A stretch of DNA of 64,000 bases from Phytophthora quininea (taxonomy: Eukaryota; Oomycota; Peronosporomycetes; Peronosporales; Peronosporaceae), in contig JAAVTG010000699.1 of NCBI GenBank assembly GCA_011947345.1, forward strand, positions 124,001 through 188,000, in the 5' to 3' direction. The notes below the pieces were generated by a model. It did not search any database. It was not told where the DNA came from and was given only the letters and a program-made list of their open reading frames with translations. Shown here piece by piece: positions 33,222-43,870 of the stretch. The translations under genes were made by a program, and so were the position numbers. The stretch's first letter is position 1; each line of letters begins with the position of its first letter.

Positions 33222-34081
33222 ATGCGTGTGCGGCTCGTATTGCTGCTTCTCTCCACTCTGATTGCCACCAACGATGTGGTCGCGACCGCAACATTTTCCT
33301 CGAAGTTCGTTTCGACCGACGGGATTCAATCGACGAGGATCCTTCGCAGCTACGACATGACCAACTTGGACGATAGCGACAACGATGAGGAGAGGATGAA
33401 ATTCGATGTCAACAAGCTCATCGATCCCACCAAAATCAACGAGGCTCTCAAAGACGCCACCAAGACAGACGAGCTGTTCACGTCGTGGGCCAAAACCTCG
33501 CTGATCTCCGACGATGTGATCAAGGCGTTGTCCAAGACCCCACTGCAGAACGAGCAGCTCATCAGCGCCTTCGAACAGTACAAGATCAAAATCTCGGCAT
33601 ATGCGGATGACTTGCTCAGCGATCGAACAAATATCGAGACTGCACTGAAGGACTTTAACTCCCGAGAAGAAATGTTCAAGACGTGGTTCGCCAATGAAGC
33701 CGTTTCGACTCGATCGTCGCCAAGCTGTCGAAAGAGTTCGAGAAGAACAAGCACATCCTTCTCCCGTTCAACGACTACCGCACCAAGCACGTGTATGGCG
33801 AGAAACTTGGCGGTTGGCTGAGGACGTCGGAACTCGATTCGATCCACGAAGGTATGCAAGTCAGTGGCATGGCACAGATGAAGAAAACGTTTGGCGAATG
33901 GTACAAGCTAGGGAAGACTGGAGACGATCTCAAGGCTGCGTTCAAAGACCGTCCGGACTTGGAGAAGAAGTACAAAATGATCACGGTGGCGTACCCGAGC
34001 TATGTCCAAAAGCAAGTAAAAGAGAAAGAGAGATTAGAGATGCTAGCCCACCTTGCTAAGGCCCAGGGCGGCGATAGATAG
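33222..34081 (+). pseudogene. RxLR-EER effector class A3, one frameshift
   Basis: Copy of A2 with one base missing at TTTCGACTCG (about 33,705). The product would end after 200 residues, keeping leader, RILR, DEER and the first helical modules. The downstream frame (YGEKLGGWLRTSELDS, ending GGDR) is intact. The identical one-base loss is present in C2 and C3, so it either spread by gene conversion or is a systematic base-calling problem at this motif. Confidence 0.75.
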
Positions 34082-34382
34082 AAGCAGAAAACATTTTTAT
34101 TTATATTACTTGGATTGCAGTATGCCAACGTTGTACTGCTAGATCAGCCAACTCAAAAATGGGACTAGAGTTCTCCTAGAACACGAAGGCGTCGACGTGC
34201 TCGCTGGCCAGTGTGAAGCCCGTTTCCAGTATGTGGACGAGTTCACAACGAACTCGGCGCTGCGTGCGACAGCAAATATCTACTGGTAGCCGCTGATGAC
34301 AAGCGAATAGCATATATATACTAGTCGCTGATGACAAGCGAACAAAATATTGTTACCGTATCCTTGATATCAAGACATTGGA

Positions 34383-35039
34383 GCGATTCCCGCAGCCGAT
34401 CTGTGCGTCCTAGACATAAAGTAAAACCATTAAACGTGCATAAACGGGGGCACGGAGGCGATACAGATTTAAAATCTGGTGGACCCCTATCAGACACACA
34501 TTCGAACTTCTAGCACTTCAAATGGACGGAAACCACGCGACAGCGCCGGTACTCGATGGAAGACGTTGAAGAGCTGTTGAATAAGATTAATGAAGTCCAC
34601 CAAACGCTGCTGCAGGAGACAGTGAACGGCGATCAGGCCTTGGCGAATCGTTCCATCTACGCTGCACTGAAAACTTAAAGTAGATCAGCAACCCCTACCA
34701 AGCAAAACTACATACGGAGCTTCAAAGTAACGGAGTATATAGTGGAAGCAGTTGACGTCGAAGCCGGTTGTCAGGATAAGCGCCTTGTTGTTCCCAGCAC
34801 CATAAATCGCCTCTCCACGCTGCCCGTGACGTCGTTCCGGTGCAGGTCCGCTCATATTAAGTAGTCCTGCCCCCGCCGACTCTTCCTCTAGTCGTTCTCG
34901 TCTTGTGCCTCAACGCAGGTCGTCGTAGAGATCCCTCGAGTGCGGAATCAAATCTGAGACACAAAACGTTGAGGGTGGACACCCATTTTCTAACGCATCC
35001 TAAAATGTATGTCTAGGACAGATTGGCTGCGGGAATCGC
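34383..35039. mobile_element. TIR element with a tRNA-Leu-like module, 657 bp
   Basis: The ends are imperfect inverted repeats of 33-36 bp (GCGATTCCCGCAGCC.. then CCTAGACATA), differing by one substitution and a 3-nt gap. Units 1-2 have only about 29 unrelated bases at this place, so the element is specific to unit 3. No coding capacity. At about 34,445-34,515 the strand reads GGCGATACAGATTTAAAATC, then a variable stretch and ATTCGAAC: this matches the anticodon arm (anticodon TAA), long variable arm and T-loop of a tRNA-Leu. The 5' acceptor/D arm is incomplete, so a working tRNA is unlikely. Target site duplication is not clear. Confidence 0.6.
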
Positions 35040-35824
35040 GCACTTATCTTTGCCAATCGGAAGTCGTGAAAACCAGCTGCCGATTACGGTATTCATGTAC
35101 CAGTATTGCAAAGCCAAAACGATCATTGCGCCATGACTTGGTTTAACATTTGGAAGGCTGGTTGTATACCTCCTGCACCTTTTCACGACGTCTTTTAACG
35201 TCGCGAATTCAATGCTCCTGGGGTGCGCGGTAGGATGTCTAGAATACGGTAAGCGCAGGTGTGAAGCAGGCCCAGCAAAGGATACCGGCTTCATGTTAGA
35301 GGTTTAGATCTGTTAAAGCCAGCCTATACAGTAGCGCTTGTTATTTCAGTTGCCGTGTGAACACATGGTCCGTACAGATGGCAATGCGGAGCATCATGCG
35401 ATGGTAGCTCGCCTCGTCTATAATACTTCTTTTATTTATACCATAATAATACATATTTTAACAACTCGAGTCCTGGAGAGAACTCTGGTAACGTGAGGCC
35501 CAAGAAGCTCTGGTGGTAGGTAAAGAGCATAAAGGTGAAATAGATGGCCATTGAACACTCACTCCAGCTCTGGTGGTAGGTATTCACACCGGTAAGTACT
35601 GCGGTGCGGTATCCTGGGGCAAAGTTACAACGATGTCGTCTTGAGAGTCTCAATGAGATCGGTCTATACACAGGTATGTACCGGTACTTCTCTATGTTCA
35701 CGCGGTCTGAGTGAACAGTCCACGCCATGGAGAAAGAAGGGCTCTCTTTGCTTGAGATGGGCTCGAGGCATGATGAGCCCTTTGCTCTGTCCCAGCACTC
35801 CCCGATCACAGTCACGCACCTGCA
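35040..35824. other. Spacer upstream of B3
   Basis: Third copy of the A-B spacer, after the TIR element. No gene recognised. Confidence 0.5.
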
Positions 35825-36658
35825 ATGCAGGTCTGCTATCTGCTGCTAGCGGTCGCGTACCGGTATACTCTCATTTCTTGCAAAGGAGTAGGTGCCGACC
35901 CAACAGCGCCCTACGTCGCCAGCAACCTTCGGAGCTACGACATGACCGACTTGAATAGGGTCGACAGCACCGAAGAGAGAACATTAGACGCCAGAAAACT
36001 CGACGACCTGATCGACGCCACGAAAATCGCAGACGCCATGAAAGACGTCACTAAGCAGGACAAACTCTTCACGGCGTGGTCCAAGTCGGTTATGATGTCG
36101 AACGATGTTTTGAATACACTGGCCAAAAACCCAGCGCAGTACGAGAAGGTCATTGAGGCGTTCAAGAACCACCAAGCTCAGGTCTCAGCCAAAGCCGACG
36201 AGTTTCTGAAGAGCAAGAGTAAAATCCGAGCTGCTATCGTATACAACAACGAGAAGGAGCTCTTCAGGACGTGGAACGAGAACGAGGCTGTGTCCGACGC
36301 CATCGTCGCCAAGCTGACCAAAACCTTCCAAGACGACAAGGACATTCTCTTGGCCTATAACCAGTACCGGACCAATCGCAAGTACGGCGTAACGTTTCAC
36401 GGCTGGCTACGAACGATGGACCTGAGGACCATCGTAGAGGGAGCAAAAGCAGGACTCGGAACCGGCGAAGAAACTGTTCCGCGAGTGGTACGCAAAGGAA
36501 AAACTGTGGGCGATCTCCGAGACGCACTGAACAATGACCCCAAGATGGCGAAATCGCTTAAGTTCATTGTTAATGGCTACGATGACTACATCAAAATACA
36601 GGAGAAGCTGGCCATTCGGGCGGATCTTGTCAAGAGGGCCGCAGACGAAGCTAGATAA
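35825..36658 (+). CDS. RxLR-like effector, class B3 (full length)
   Basis: 277 residues, the only complete class B gene. Leader MQVCYLLLAVAYRYTLISCKG, SNLRSYD (first Arg of RxLR replaced by Ser), EER, then TAWSKSVMMSNDVLNTLAKNP, ELFRTWNENEAVSDAIVAKL and YGVTFHGWLRTMDLRTIVEG. Where relatives have FGEWYKLGKT this protein reads EETVPRVVRKGKT. The DNA there, read one base over, gives KKLFREWYAK, so two compensating indels have replaced about ten residues of the last W/Y module while leaving the gene open. It could still be secreted; the fold may be altered. Confidence 0.8.
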   Translation: MQVCYLLLAVAYRYTLISCKGVGADPTAPYVASNLRSYDMTDLNRVDSTEERTLDARKLDDLIDATKIADAMKDVTKQDKLFTAWSKSVMMSNDVLNTLAKNPAQYEKVIEAFKNHQAQVSAKADEFLKSKSKIRAAIVYNNEKELFRTWNENEAVSDAIVAKLTKTFQDDKDILLAYNQYRTNRKYGVTFHGWLRTMDLRTIVEGAKAGLGTGEETVPRVVRKGKTVGDLRDALNNDPKMAKSLKFIVNGYDDYIKIQEKLAIRADLVKRAADEAR

Positions 36659-37350
36659 GTAGCTGTAGAGCTACGGAAAAGTGTTAGTAGAAATGATCGG
36701 CGCGAGACAACTGCCTCGTGCTAAATAGACGGTCGTATTCGCAACTATTATCCTCTGGGTGTGGTGCTGTTTGTTTTATCCTTGTCTAAGGAACATTCAC
36801 AGTGGTAAATCTACTGGTACCATACTGTAATTGCTGCGTCGGAGCTGGACCGAATTGCTTCTGTTCATTATTTGCTTATACTTGTTTTTTTATGGTACCG
36901 CGCAAGTTCTTCGGCCTGACTTTATTTCCCGACATCGATACGCCCACGAGGAGCTCCGTACATATAGCACTGCAGAAGTTGAAAAAGCTCAAACAAACTT
37001 CATGACAGAGAGCAAATGCTACTCAAATCCTGCTTTCAGAATGCCCACACGAACTCCAGCCCAACGCATCGTCAACGAGGAAGATTGTGAATTTGAAGAC
37101 CTCAAAAATTTACGGCCGCTCTACATCTTCCTGCTGTCGGAGAAGGTTTACGCCGTGCTTCCACAGGCTTTGACCTTTGCGTTGTCCATCCGAATTTCGG
37201 ACCAGAACATGTGCATTGCGGGTGTGCGGCCTGGCATCTCGAGATCCTAAGTCACCTTAGTAAGTCTAACAGTGAAAAATACTAAGTTCTGTTCGTGATT
37301 ACGAGTTTTTGCGAACAGTGATCACACGCTCACACACTTTATCCGTCTTT
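36659..37350. promoter_or_regulatory. Upstream region of C3
   Basis: Distantly similar to the DNA upstream of C1 and C2 (for example TCACCTTAGTAA near 37,251 and 26,789). A 139-codon frame here (36,831-37,250) overlaps this conserved promoter DNA and is not supported as a gene. Confidence 0.5.
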
Positions 37351-37374
37351 CTCACTCGACACTCCACATTTTGC
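37351..37374 (+). promoter_or_regulatory. Inr/FPR-like core promoter of C3
   Basis: CTCACTCGACACTCCACATT followed by TTGC resembles the oomycete initiator with its flanking element (CCACATTTTG), 40-65 bases before the ATG at 37,416. C1 has a related sequence at about 26,905-26,925. Confidence 0.5.
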
Positions 37375-37415
37375 GTCTCAGTACGCAAACGATACAGAAA
37401 GCCATCTACTCCACC

Positions 37416-38290
37416 ATGCGCGTGCGATTCGTGGTGATACTCGCCTTGACTTGTATCTCCGTCAACACTGTTGCTGTCACAGCAGCATCAAACGAGAGGA
37501 CATTGCCGAGTGTCGTCGCGACCGTGAGGAACCTTCGAAGCTACGACATGGCCGACTTGGACAAGGAAAGCGGCAGCGATGACGGCGAAGAGCGAGCGAA
37601 ATTCGACGTCACGAAACTCGTCCAAAAGGCCCAAATCGACGACGCTCTGAAAGACGCCACCAAGAAAGACGAGCTCTTCACGTCGTGGGCCAAAAGCGAG
37701 TTGATCTCGAAGGACGTGATCAAGGAGTTGAGGAAAAACCCGTCATGAAGAAGCCGTTGCAGACCAAGAGGTTCATACAGCAGTTCAGAAAGTTCAAGAG
37801 GAGGCCGCGGCCAAGGCCGACAAATTGCTCAGCAACCGACCACAGATCGAGGCCAATCTGAAGGACTTTGACTCCCGAGAAGAAATGTTCAAGACGTGGT
37901 TCGCCAATGAAGCCGTTTCGACTCGATCGTCGCCAAGCTGTCGAAAGAGTTCGAGAAGAACAAGCACATTCTTCTCCCGTTCAACGACTACCGCACCAAG
38001 CACGTGTATGGCGAGAAACTCGCTGGATGGCTCCCCACAGCAGACCTCTACTCGATCAAAGAGTCCACTGGGATGAGCAGCATGGCCAAGATGAAGAAAA
38101 CGTTTGGCGAGTGGTACAAGCTAGGGAAGACTGGAGACGATCTCAAGGCTGCGTTCAAAGACCGTCCGGACTTGGAGAAGAAGTTCATGAATCTCATCGT
38201 TGCGTACCCGGGCTTCATCAAAAGGAAGAGGCAGCAAAGGCGAAAGCTAAGATGCTCGCCGACCTTGCTAAAGCTCAGGGTGACAGGTAG
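37416..38290 (+). pseudogene. RxLR-EER class C3, several frameshifts
   Basis: Leader MRVRFVVILALTCISVNTVAVTA, a 7-residue insertion (SNERTLP) not present in C1/C2, RNLR and GEER are intact. The frame stops after RKNPS because a C is missing near 37,740. Further single-base losses lie near 37,800 and at TTTCGACTCG near 37,918. After them YGEKLAGWLPTADLYSIKES and FGEWYKLGKTGDDLKAAF are readable in another frame, and one frame ends AKAQGDR at 38,290. All lesions are single-base losses next to short runs. Confidence 0.75.
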
Positions 38291-38393
38291 GGAGATATTT
38301 CAGAAACAGTATGCTCCATCAATATTTTTTTCTCCATGCCAGCTTCGACTTCATCGCTCCATCAAATCCAAAAAATCGGCTTAGCAAAGTTGC

Positions 38394-38550
38394 ATACAGA
38401 CGGTAGCGTCAATAAGAAAGGGTTCAACATTTTAAGTATAGAAGGTACATTATATAGAACAGTCAATTTGACTTGAAATTGCGACCATTCATTTATGCGA
38501 TATCAACATTATAAATTGTTACCCTTTCTTATTGAGGCGACCGTCTGTAT
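38394..38550. mobile_element. MITE, mariner-type, 157 bp
   Basis: Two 30-bp arms (38394-38423 and 38521-38550) are inverted copies with two mismatches: CAGACGGT..CTCAATAAGAAAG. Each is bordered by TA, the target of Tc1/mariner elements. The 97-bp interior is AT-rich and non-coding. Confidence 0.75.
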
Positions 38551-40556
38551 TTGAAAAACTACCTCACGATTTACTGTAGTAGGCCGATCTCCGCCATCAT
38601 TGTAACTTGACTCCCGATATTTTCAAACTTTTGGTATGTACCGCGTATGAATTATGAGTTAGCTACTGCCTCATTATTTAGCTGATGTCTCCTGAAGCAA
38701 TGATCAACAAAGAGTATTTCGCGAATGGTACATGTGCAAGTAGCATGGGCTGGCGAGTCGGCTTTAAATGCCTAAGGTGGCGCGCGTCTTCACTTTGAAG
38801 ATTGTCTTTATTAGCAAAGTGAAACTTCGAGGGGCATACAGTAAAACGGGACATACAACAGGTTTTCCCTTAGTTTTTACTACGTAATGTTGTAGACATC
38901 CTGGAAGATCACCGCTGTCAGAATATCAATGTAGTTGCGACCACGATTGTCTATTTAGAATGAGGTAATTATCTGGTGTTGCTCATCTGTACTAACTCTT
39001 TCAGTCTATTTAGTGTGCAGCCAACACTTCCTTTTCGCTACCATGGAATTGGGGGTGAGGTCGCACTGACAAATTGAAACTACCCTGATAGTTTCTACGT
39101 TGACTATATTCCCCTCCCTTGAGCATTCGCCAATCTGCAGTATCTGACAGGGAGCACTGCTTGATACCGTAGACCACAGACGGAGAGAGACAATGAAAAA
39201 GACATTTTATTTCTCCATAGGTGCAGTAAGATGTGGTAATACTTTTGCTGACAGCTGGAGTTCGTGTAGTTGAAGGCAGCTTCAGTTGCTACATGTGAGT
39301 GGGTGTCCTCAACGAGCACCAAGGAGGGATGACTCAGCCTGAAATGACCAAACGCCGGCTGGGCGACGCAAGATTGCGGGCGAACGGTCGCGGTTGAGCG
39401 AAGGAAGCAGCAGCAGAGCCGCACTTCACAATTAGCCGCAAAGCAGCAGCAGCAGCATAAGAGGAAGAGCCCGCAGAAGTAGCAGCAGCAGGACGCGACA
39501 GAGGTAGCCGCGGAACCGCAGTAGCATCAGTGCCGCAGAAGTGTGAGGACAACGAGGCTAAGACAATACAAAATAGGAGCACCCGCGCGAGTGTGTGTTC
39601 CGGCGCGGAGTCAGCCGATTGCTGCTCCGTCGGCCAGCAGTGTTCGAGTTGAAGTGGTGACGAGCATTACGACCAAAAATATACAAATAGCACCACGAAA
39701 ACCCGATTGCTTACTTGGTGGTGGAAAACCCCACTGCTTACTGTGCCCACATCAAACAATCCGAAGAAGCCAGCTCTATGTGTTGGTATCCCTTTGTGTT
39801 GCATTATCTTAGAAATTTAGCGTTAGACAGACTATTTTTCAGATTTGAGATGCTGCTCTAAAAGCAATTCCTGCTGCTGTTGCAACACAAGTACATGCCG
39901 CAAGCCTCGCATCTAAACTTTGTCTGAGGCGCCTCCGTTGCCTTGCCTGTTGGCAGCTTGCTGGCACAAAGTGCGCAGCGGTGTCGATTTTTCACCAAGC
40001 TTGGCAGGTCGTGTTAACGGAGTCAGGCAAAACACTATGACTACAATGATCTGGCATTGGGCTCTTGAAAGGCCGATATGTGTTGCCCTCTGGTGTACTG
40101 TTGGTTGCTTGCAAGGCATCGCCAGCTCCTCCCGTCCTAATAATCGTAAACGAAAGAGCCTGAGGATCGCATATGGCTCTCAATGATGATGACTCCAATC
40201 TAGCCTCGCTGGTTGCCGCCGGCGTCGTAGCGTCTGAAGTCGAGCCGCTGGCGCCTCTTGCCGCCAGGTAGTCCTTGTACAGATCTTCGAGTCGATCGAA
40301 CATGCGGTTGCGCCTGATCTGCAGATAGTCTTCATGGCGAATGTTGCGCGTAGCTGCGGCTTCGGCAGCCTTAGCCAGCTCTTGCGAGCACTTTATTTGG
40401 GGGAGGCCTTCTTCTCCATCTTGAATCTTGAAAGGTCACAAGGGCAAATTTGCACTTGCAGAATAGCGCAACACTATCGGATGTTGTTCGAGTGAAGGTC
40501 CCGGATAGGGATGGGGTAGCAGATGACCAACCGCCACGCCCCGCGGTTAACTTGCG
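38551..40556. other. Gene-poor spacer
   Basis: About 2 kb without a supported gene. It contains a GCA-rich low-complexity patch (39,400-39,500) and short frames on both strands without motifs, leaders or conserved neighbours. Confidence 0.5.
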
Positions 40557-40750
40557 ATGCGGGCTTGCTATCTCCCGGTAGCGGTTGCTTGTGCTCTCTT
40601 TCCTTGCAATCGAGTTGACGTCAAACCAATAGCGTCCTACGTCGCCAGCTTCGAAGCTACGACACGACCGACTTGAATACGACGCAAAAATACTCGACGA
40701 CTTGATCGATGCCACCAAAATCACAGACGCCATGAAAGACGTCTCCAAGC
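40557..40750 (+). pseudogene. RxLR-like class B4, 5' half, cut by a hAT element
   Basis: The DNA aligns with the start of B3: ATGCGGGCTTGCTATCTCCC at the leader, CCTACGTCGCCAGC, GAAGCTACGACACGACCGAC, then GACGCCATGAAAGACGTCTC. The frame is broken before the RxLR position. It ends at CTCCAAGC (40743-40750), the target site of the hAT element; the rest of the gene resumes at 52,759. Confidence 0.8.
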
Positions 40751-40885
40751 CAGGGCTTCGCAACAGCGGAGATACAAGCTGTATCACTGATGCTGATACG
40801 AAGACTACAATCGCATCACGAGAGTGAGTTTGATGTTTGAAAATTCAATCGCATGTATTAGAGAGAATAACGTTGATCAACTAGG

Positions 40886-41545
40886 AGTGAGCTGCGTCTC
40901 CTTTCTTCTTGCAGTGTCCGTCACCGGTCACGTCAGCCGGTTGCGTATCGGTCGGCGCGCTGGTCAAGGTCCACGCTGGTCCTGCCTCCGGCCAAAGGCG
41001 GTGCCCAGTGGTCTACGCAGCGGTAGTACTAACCTAAATAAACTACTCTAAACTACCACTGCGTGTCCGAGTGTTTCCTTGCACAGGTGGTGTACACGAC
41101 GCCTTCGCTGGTGTGTGCTTGCCGGGCGGGTGGGCTCTACTACCACGGGGCTAGCTGTTCTACCTCTCTTTGCCACAGCCACAAGCACGCGCGGGCTGCA
41201 ACCTCCGCTTCACCAACCCCTGTGGGGCTCTATCTACCCACGCCGGTCCTCTGTCGTGTACCCCTCGCGTCGCCTACTTCGCGTGGCGAGTTCCCAGTTA
41301 TTGACACCTCTCTAGCGGCTGCGGTCGCACTCAGTCTCGTGTTGAGCTTTTACGGCAAAACTAAGACTACCTGAATACTAGTTACTACTCGCTGCCTGTG
41401 TCCCTTCGTGCTGCGTCCCTTCAGTGCGATCTTGGTCGTTGCTCCTGGCCTTGTTGCTCCTTGAGGGTTGCTGCTTGCTCCTTGGTCGTCATCTTGCTGG
41501 CTGGCAGACACCGGCTGGCGGGCACAAGTATTGCACCCTATTACT
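40886..41545 (-). repeat. Gypsy 3' LTR
   Basis: 660 bp, same as 50283-50942 apart from about two substitutions (near 41,382 and 41,484). Adjacent to the polypurine tract on its internal side. Confidence 0.92.
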
Positions 41546-43870
41546 CTCTTCTCCCAGCTACGGGTCGTCCTCGACCCGAAGATAAAGGCGTCGCCGTCGT
41601 CGTCCGTGTCGCTGGCGTCGCTTTCCTCCGGTCCCGTGTCCTGTGCTGGTGGCTGCGTGTCGGCGTCGTCGTCTTCGTCTGCTGCTGCCTCTTGACCGTC
41701 TTCCGCTGCCTCGTCCGCGTCGCCTTTGGCTGCGTTCCCTGCGGCGTCTTCGGCTGGCTCCTTCGCGTCGTCACTGTTACCTGGTGTCACCGTCTCTGCT
41801 GCTGCATCTTCGTCGACAGTTGCGGCTACTGCTGTCCCACCGGCGCCATCTTCGACTGCTGCTGCTGCTCCTTCGGCGCCACGGTCGGCAGCGGCTGCTC
41901 CCTGGTCGACCTCATCGGCTTCTTCTTCTTCAACGGCGTTATCCCCCAGTGCCCACGCGTCGTCACCTGCGACGTCGTTCACGGCTGCTTCTGCTGGGAC
42001 CATGGTCGCCCCATCAGGTACTGCGGCTGCATCCTCCCCGCCTCCTCCTTCCGTCGCGGTGATCATGCTTCTAGCGGCGGGCGATGGTGGCGGAATCCAC
42101 GACCGCGGCTTGTACGTAGGCGAGTACGCCTTAAGCCGACGGAAGTGTAAGTTCCTCGCTGCGGCTGTCTGCAGCGGCTTCATTGTCGTCCGGCCAGTCG
42201 CCTTCGGCCACAGCGAGCCGGCCGTCGACCCAAAGTTGATCGTAATCTCGCTGTGAGATCCACAGCTGCTCGGGCTTCTCGTTAGGTCGATCGGGTGCGC
42301 GCGTGATCCGGTACTCGAGTACGTACCGGCCGACGCGTGCCCTGTATCGGCGTCGACGTCGCTCCACGACTCGCTCCCACGGTGGGATTGGCGCGAGGCG
42401 TTGAGATGGGGGCACAAGACTGTCGACACCTCGGCCGGCCCGGATGACTGCTGCTCCACTCGGCGGCGCTTTCTTCGTGGTATCGGTTCGTCGTCCGCCT
42501 TCTACTCGCTGGTGGTGGCACCTCATGTTGTCGTTCGATTGCTGCTGCCGGTGTGGCTCGTTCCCGCGCTGGTGAGGCTGGTTTCCCGTCTTGGCGGACA
42601 CCTTCGCTGCTTGGCGCTGCCTCCACTGCTGCCGGAGCGCCTTTAGCATGCGCTCCAGTTGCTGCAAACCTGCCGGACTCTCTTCCAACAGCTCTCCCTC
42701 TTCTCGTCCACGCACAGCGTCGGCCAATGATTGGTTGTCTGCGCCGACCGTTCCTGTGTGCGTGGCACCACTTCCTGTGTCTGCGGTATCGCTGGCACCC
42801 ATCGGATCGCCTCGGGCAGCAGTGTCGGGCTGCCGGCACGGACTTCGTCGACTTGTCCGTCCTCTCCTCCAATCCTCAGCTGCGGCCGTAGTCGAGATGA
42901 CTTCGGTCTCTGGCCTGCTGCGCGCCTCAGTCCGGGGTGTGGGCATGGTGGCGATTGCGGCAGGACCTCTTTCCGATATCGCGTCTTCTTGTTCCTGACT
43001 TCTGCCATCAGTTGTCGCTCGTCTTCTCGACCTAGTCCGGCCAGAAACAGCGTCTGCGGCCACGGCTGGCGGCTCCACCCGCCGTCGCTTCTTTCGGCTG
43101 GCCTGCGGCACTGCCGTGGCTGCTGTGGCAACCTCATCAGCTGGTCCTGCGGCGGTAATCGCTGCTCCTGCTGCCTCGACTGCTGTTTGCGCTGCTCTTG
43201 CAGCTTCCGTCGTTGACGTTCCTCGCGCTGCTGCTGTATTAGCTGCTCCATCAGCGGCGGCCGTAGCGGCTGTTGGGGGTATGCTGGTCGATCCCACCGG
43301 CAAAGTGGGCATCGTCCTTGTTCCTCGCCTGTCGACATGCTGCTCTCCTGGACTTCTGCTTCGTTCGGTTGCTGCTGGGCCCGAAGAATTATCGACTGCT
43401 TCTCGATCAGCTGCTCGTCCCAAGTCATTTCTGCTCTGACCGCTATTCCTGGCAATGCCGCCATTATCGACCCCTTGGGAAGTGTCCGCATTATCTTCTT
43501 CGTCTGATTCTCTATCCGCGGCAGCGACGGCCTCCTCCCTCAAGTCTGTAGCAATATCGTTTGCCATCTGCTCCAACAAGTGGGTCGGGTAATGATAAGC
43601 AATCAAAAATGAACAATGCGTTACCACTTCTCGATTTGATTCCAGCATCTTGACGCGGTAGTTGTCGTAACCTGCTGCTTCCATCACTTGGCCTGGTCCA
43701 CGCCAGCGATGTCCGAACTTCGTAATTCCTGGCCCACGTGCTGGTTTGTAGACCCATACCAACTGTCCTGCCCTGAAATTCATGCGACCGCGTACGTTTC
43801 TTTGATTGTAGTACGTGGCCTGACGAGCTTGCTCTTTCCGCAGCGCCACGCGGCCAGTCCACGCGCTGCC
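41546..43870 (-). CDS. Gypsy pol C-terminal extension, disordered Ala/Arg/Asp-rich
   Basis: After the integrase the coding text shifts frame near 43,860. It starts with VALRKEQARQATYYNQRNVR and QLVWVYKPARGPGITKFGHRWRGPGQV, the integrase C-terminal (chromodomain-adjacent) segment. Then come about 550 residues of low-complexity Ala, Arg, Glu and Gln with a basic patch (SRKKRRRVEPPA), to a stop at 42,131. A further frame continues as an acidic Ala-rich chain to about 41,550. Such a long tail is uncommon for Gypsy pol. Whether the last part is translated in one piece is uncertain because of frame changes. Confidence 0.6.

Larger units (their letters stand above)
29061..33632 (+). repeat. Tandem segmental duplication, unit 2 (4,572 bp)
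   Basis: Second copy of unit 1, seven bases shorter in net because of small indels, several of them single-base losses in short homopolymers of the C2 gene. The following copy starts at 33,633. Confidence 0.9.
33633..36180 (+). repeat. Tandem segmental duplication, unit 3 (partial, with insertion)
   Basis: Third copy of the unit. It follows units 1-2 through about 34,374, is interrupted by a 657-bp TIR element, resumes at about 35,036 and runs into B3, where units 1-2 have lost homology. Beyond B3 the intergenic DNA is only distantly related. Confidence 0.85.

Noticed and set aside
36831..37250. 139-codon frame with a hydrophobic start upstream of C3
   Set aside because: It overlaps DNA homologous to the non-coding promoter region of C1/C2, and the frame is not conserved there.
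39334..39582. Ala-rich minus-strand frame with hydrophobic start
   Set aside because: Produced by a GCA repeat tract; no other evidence of a gene.
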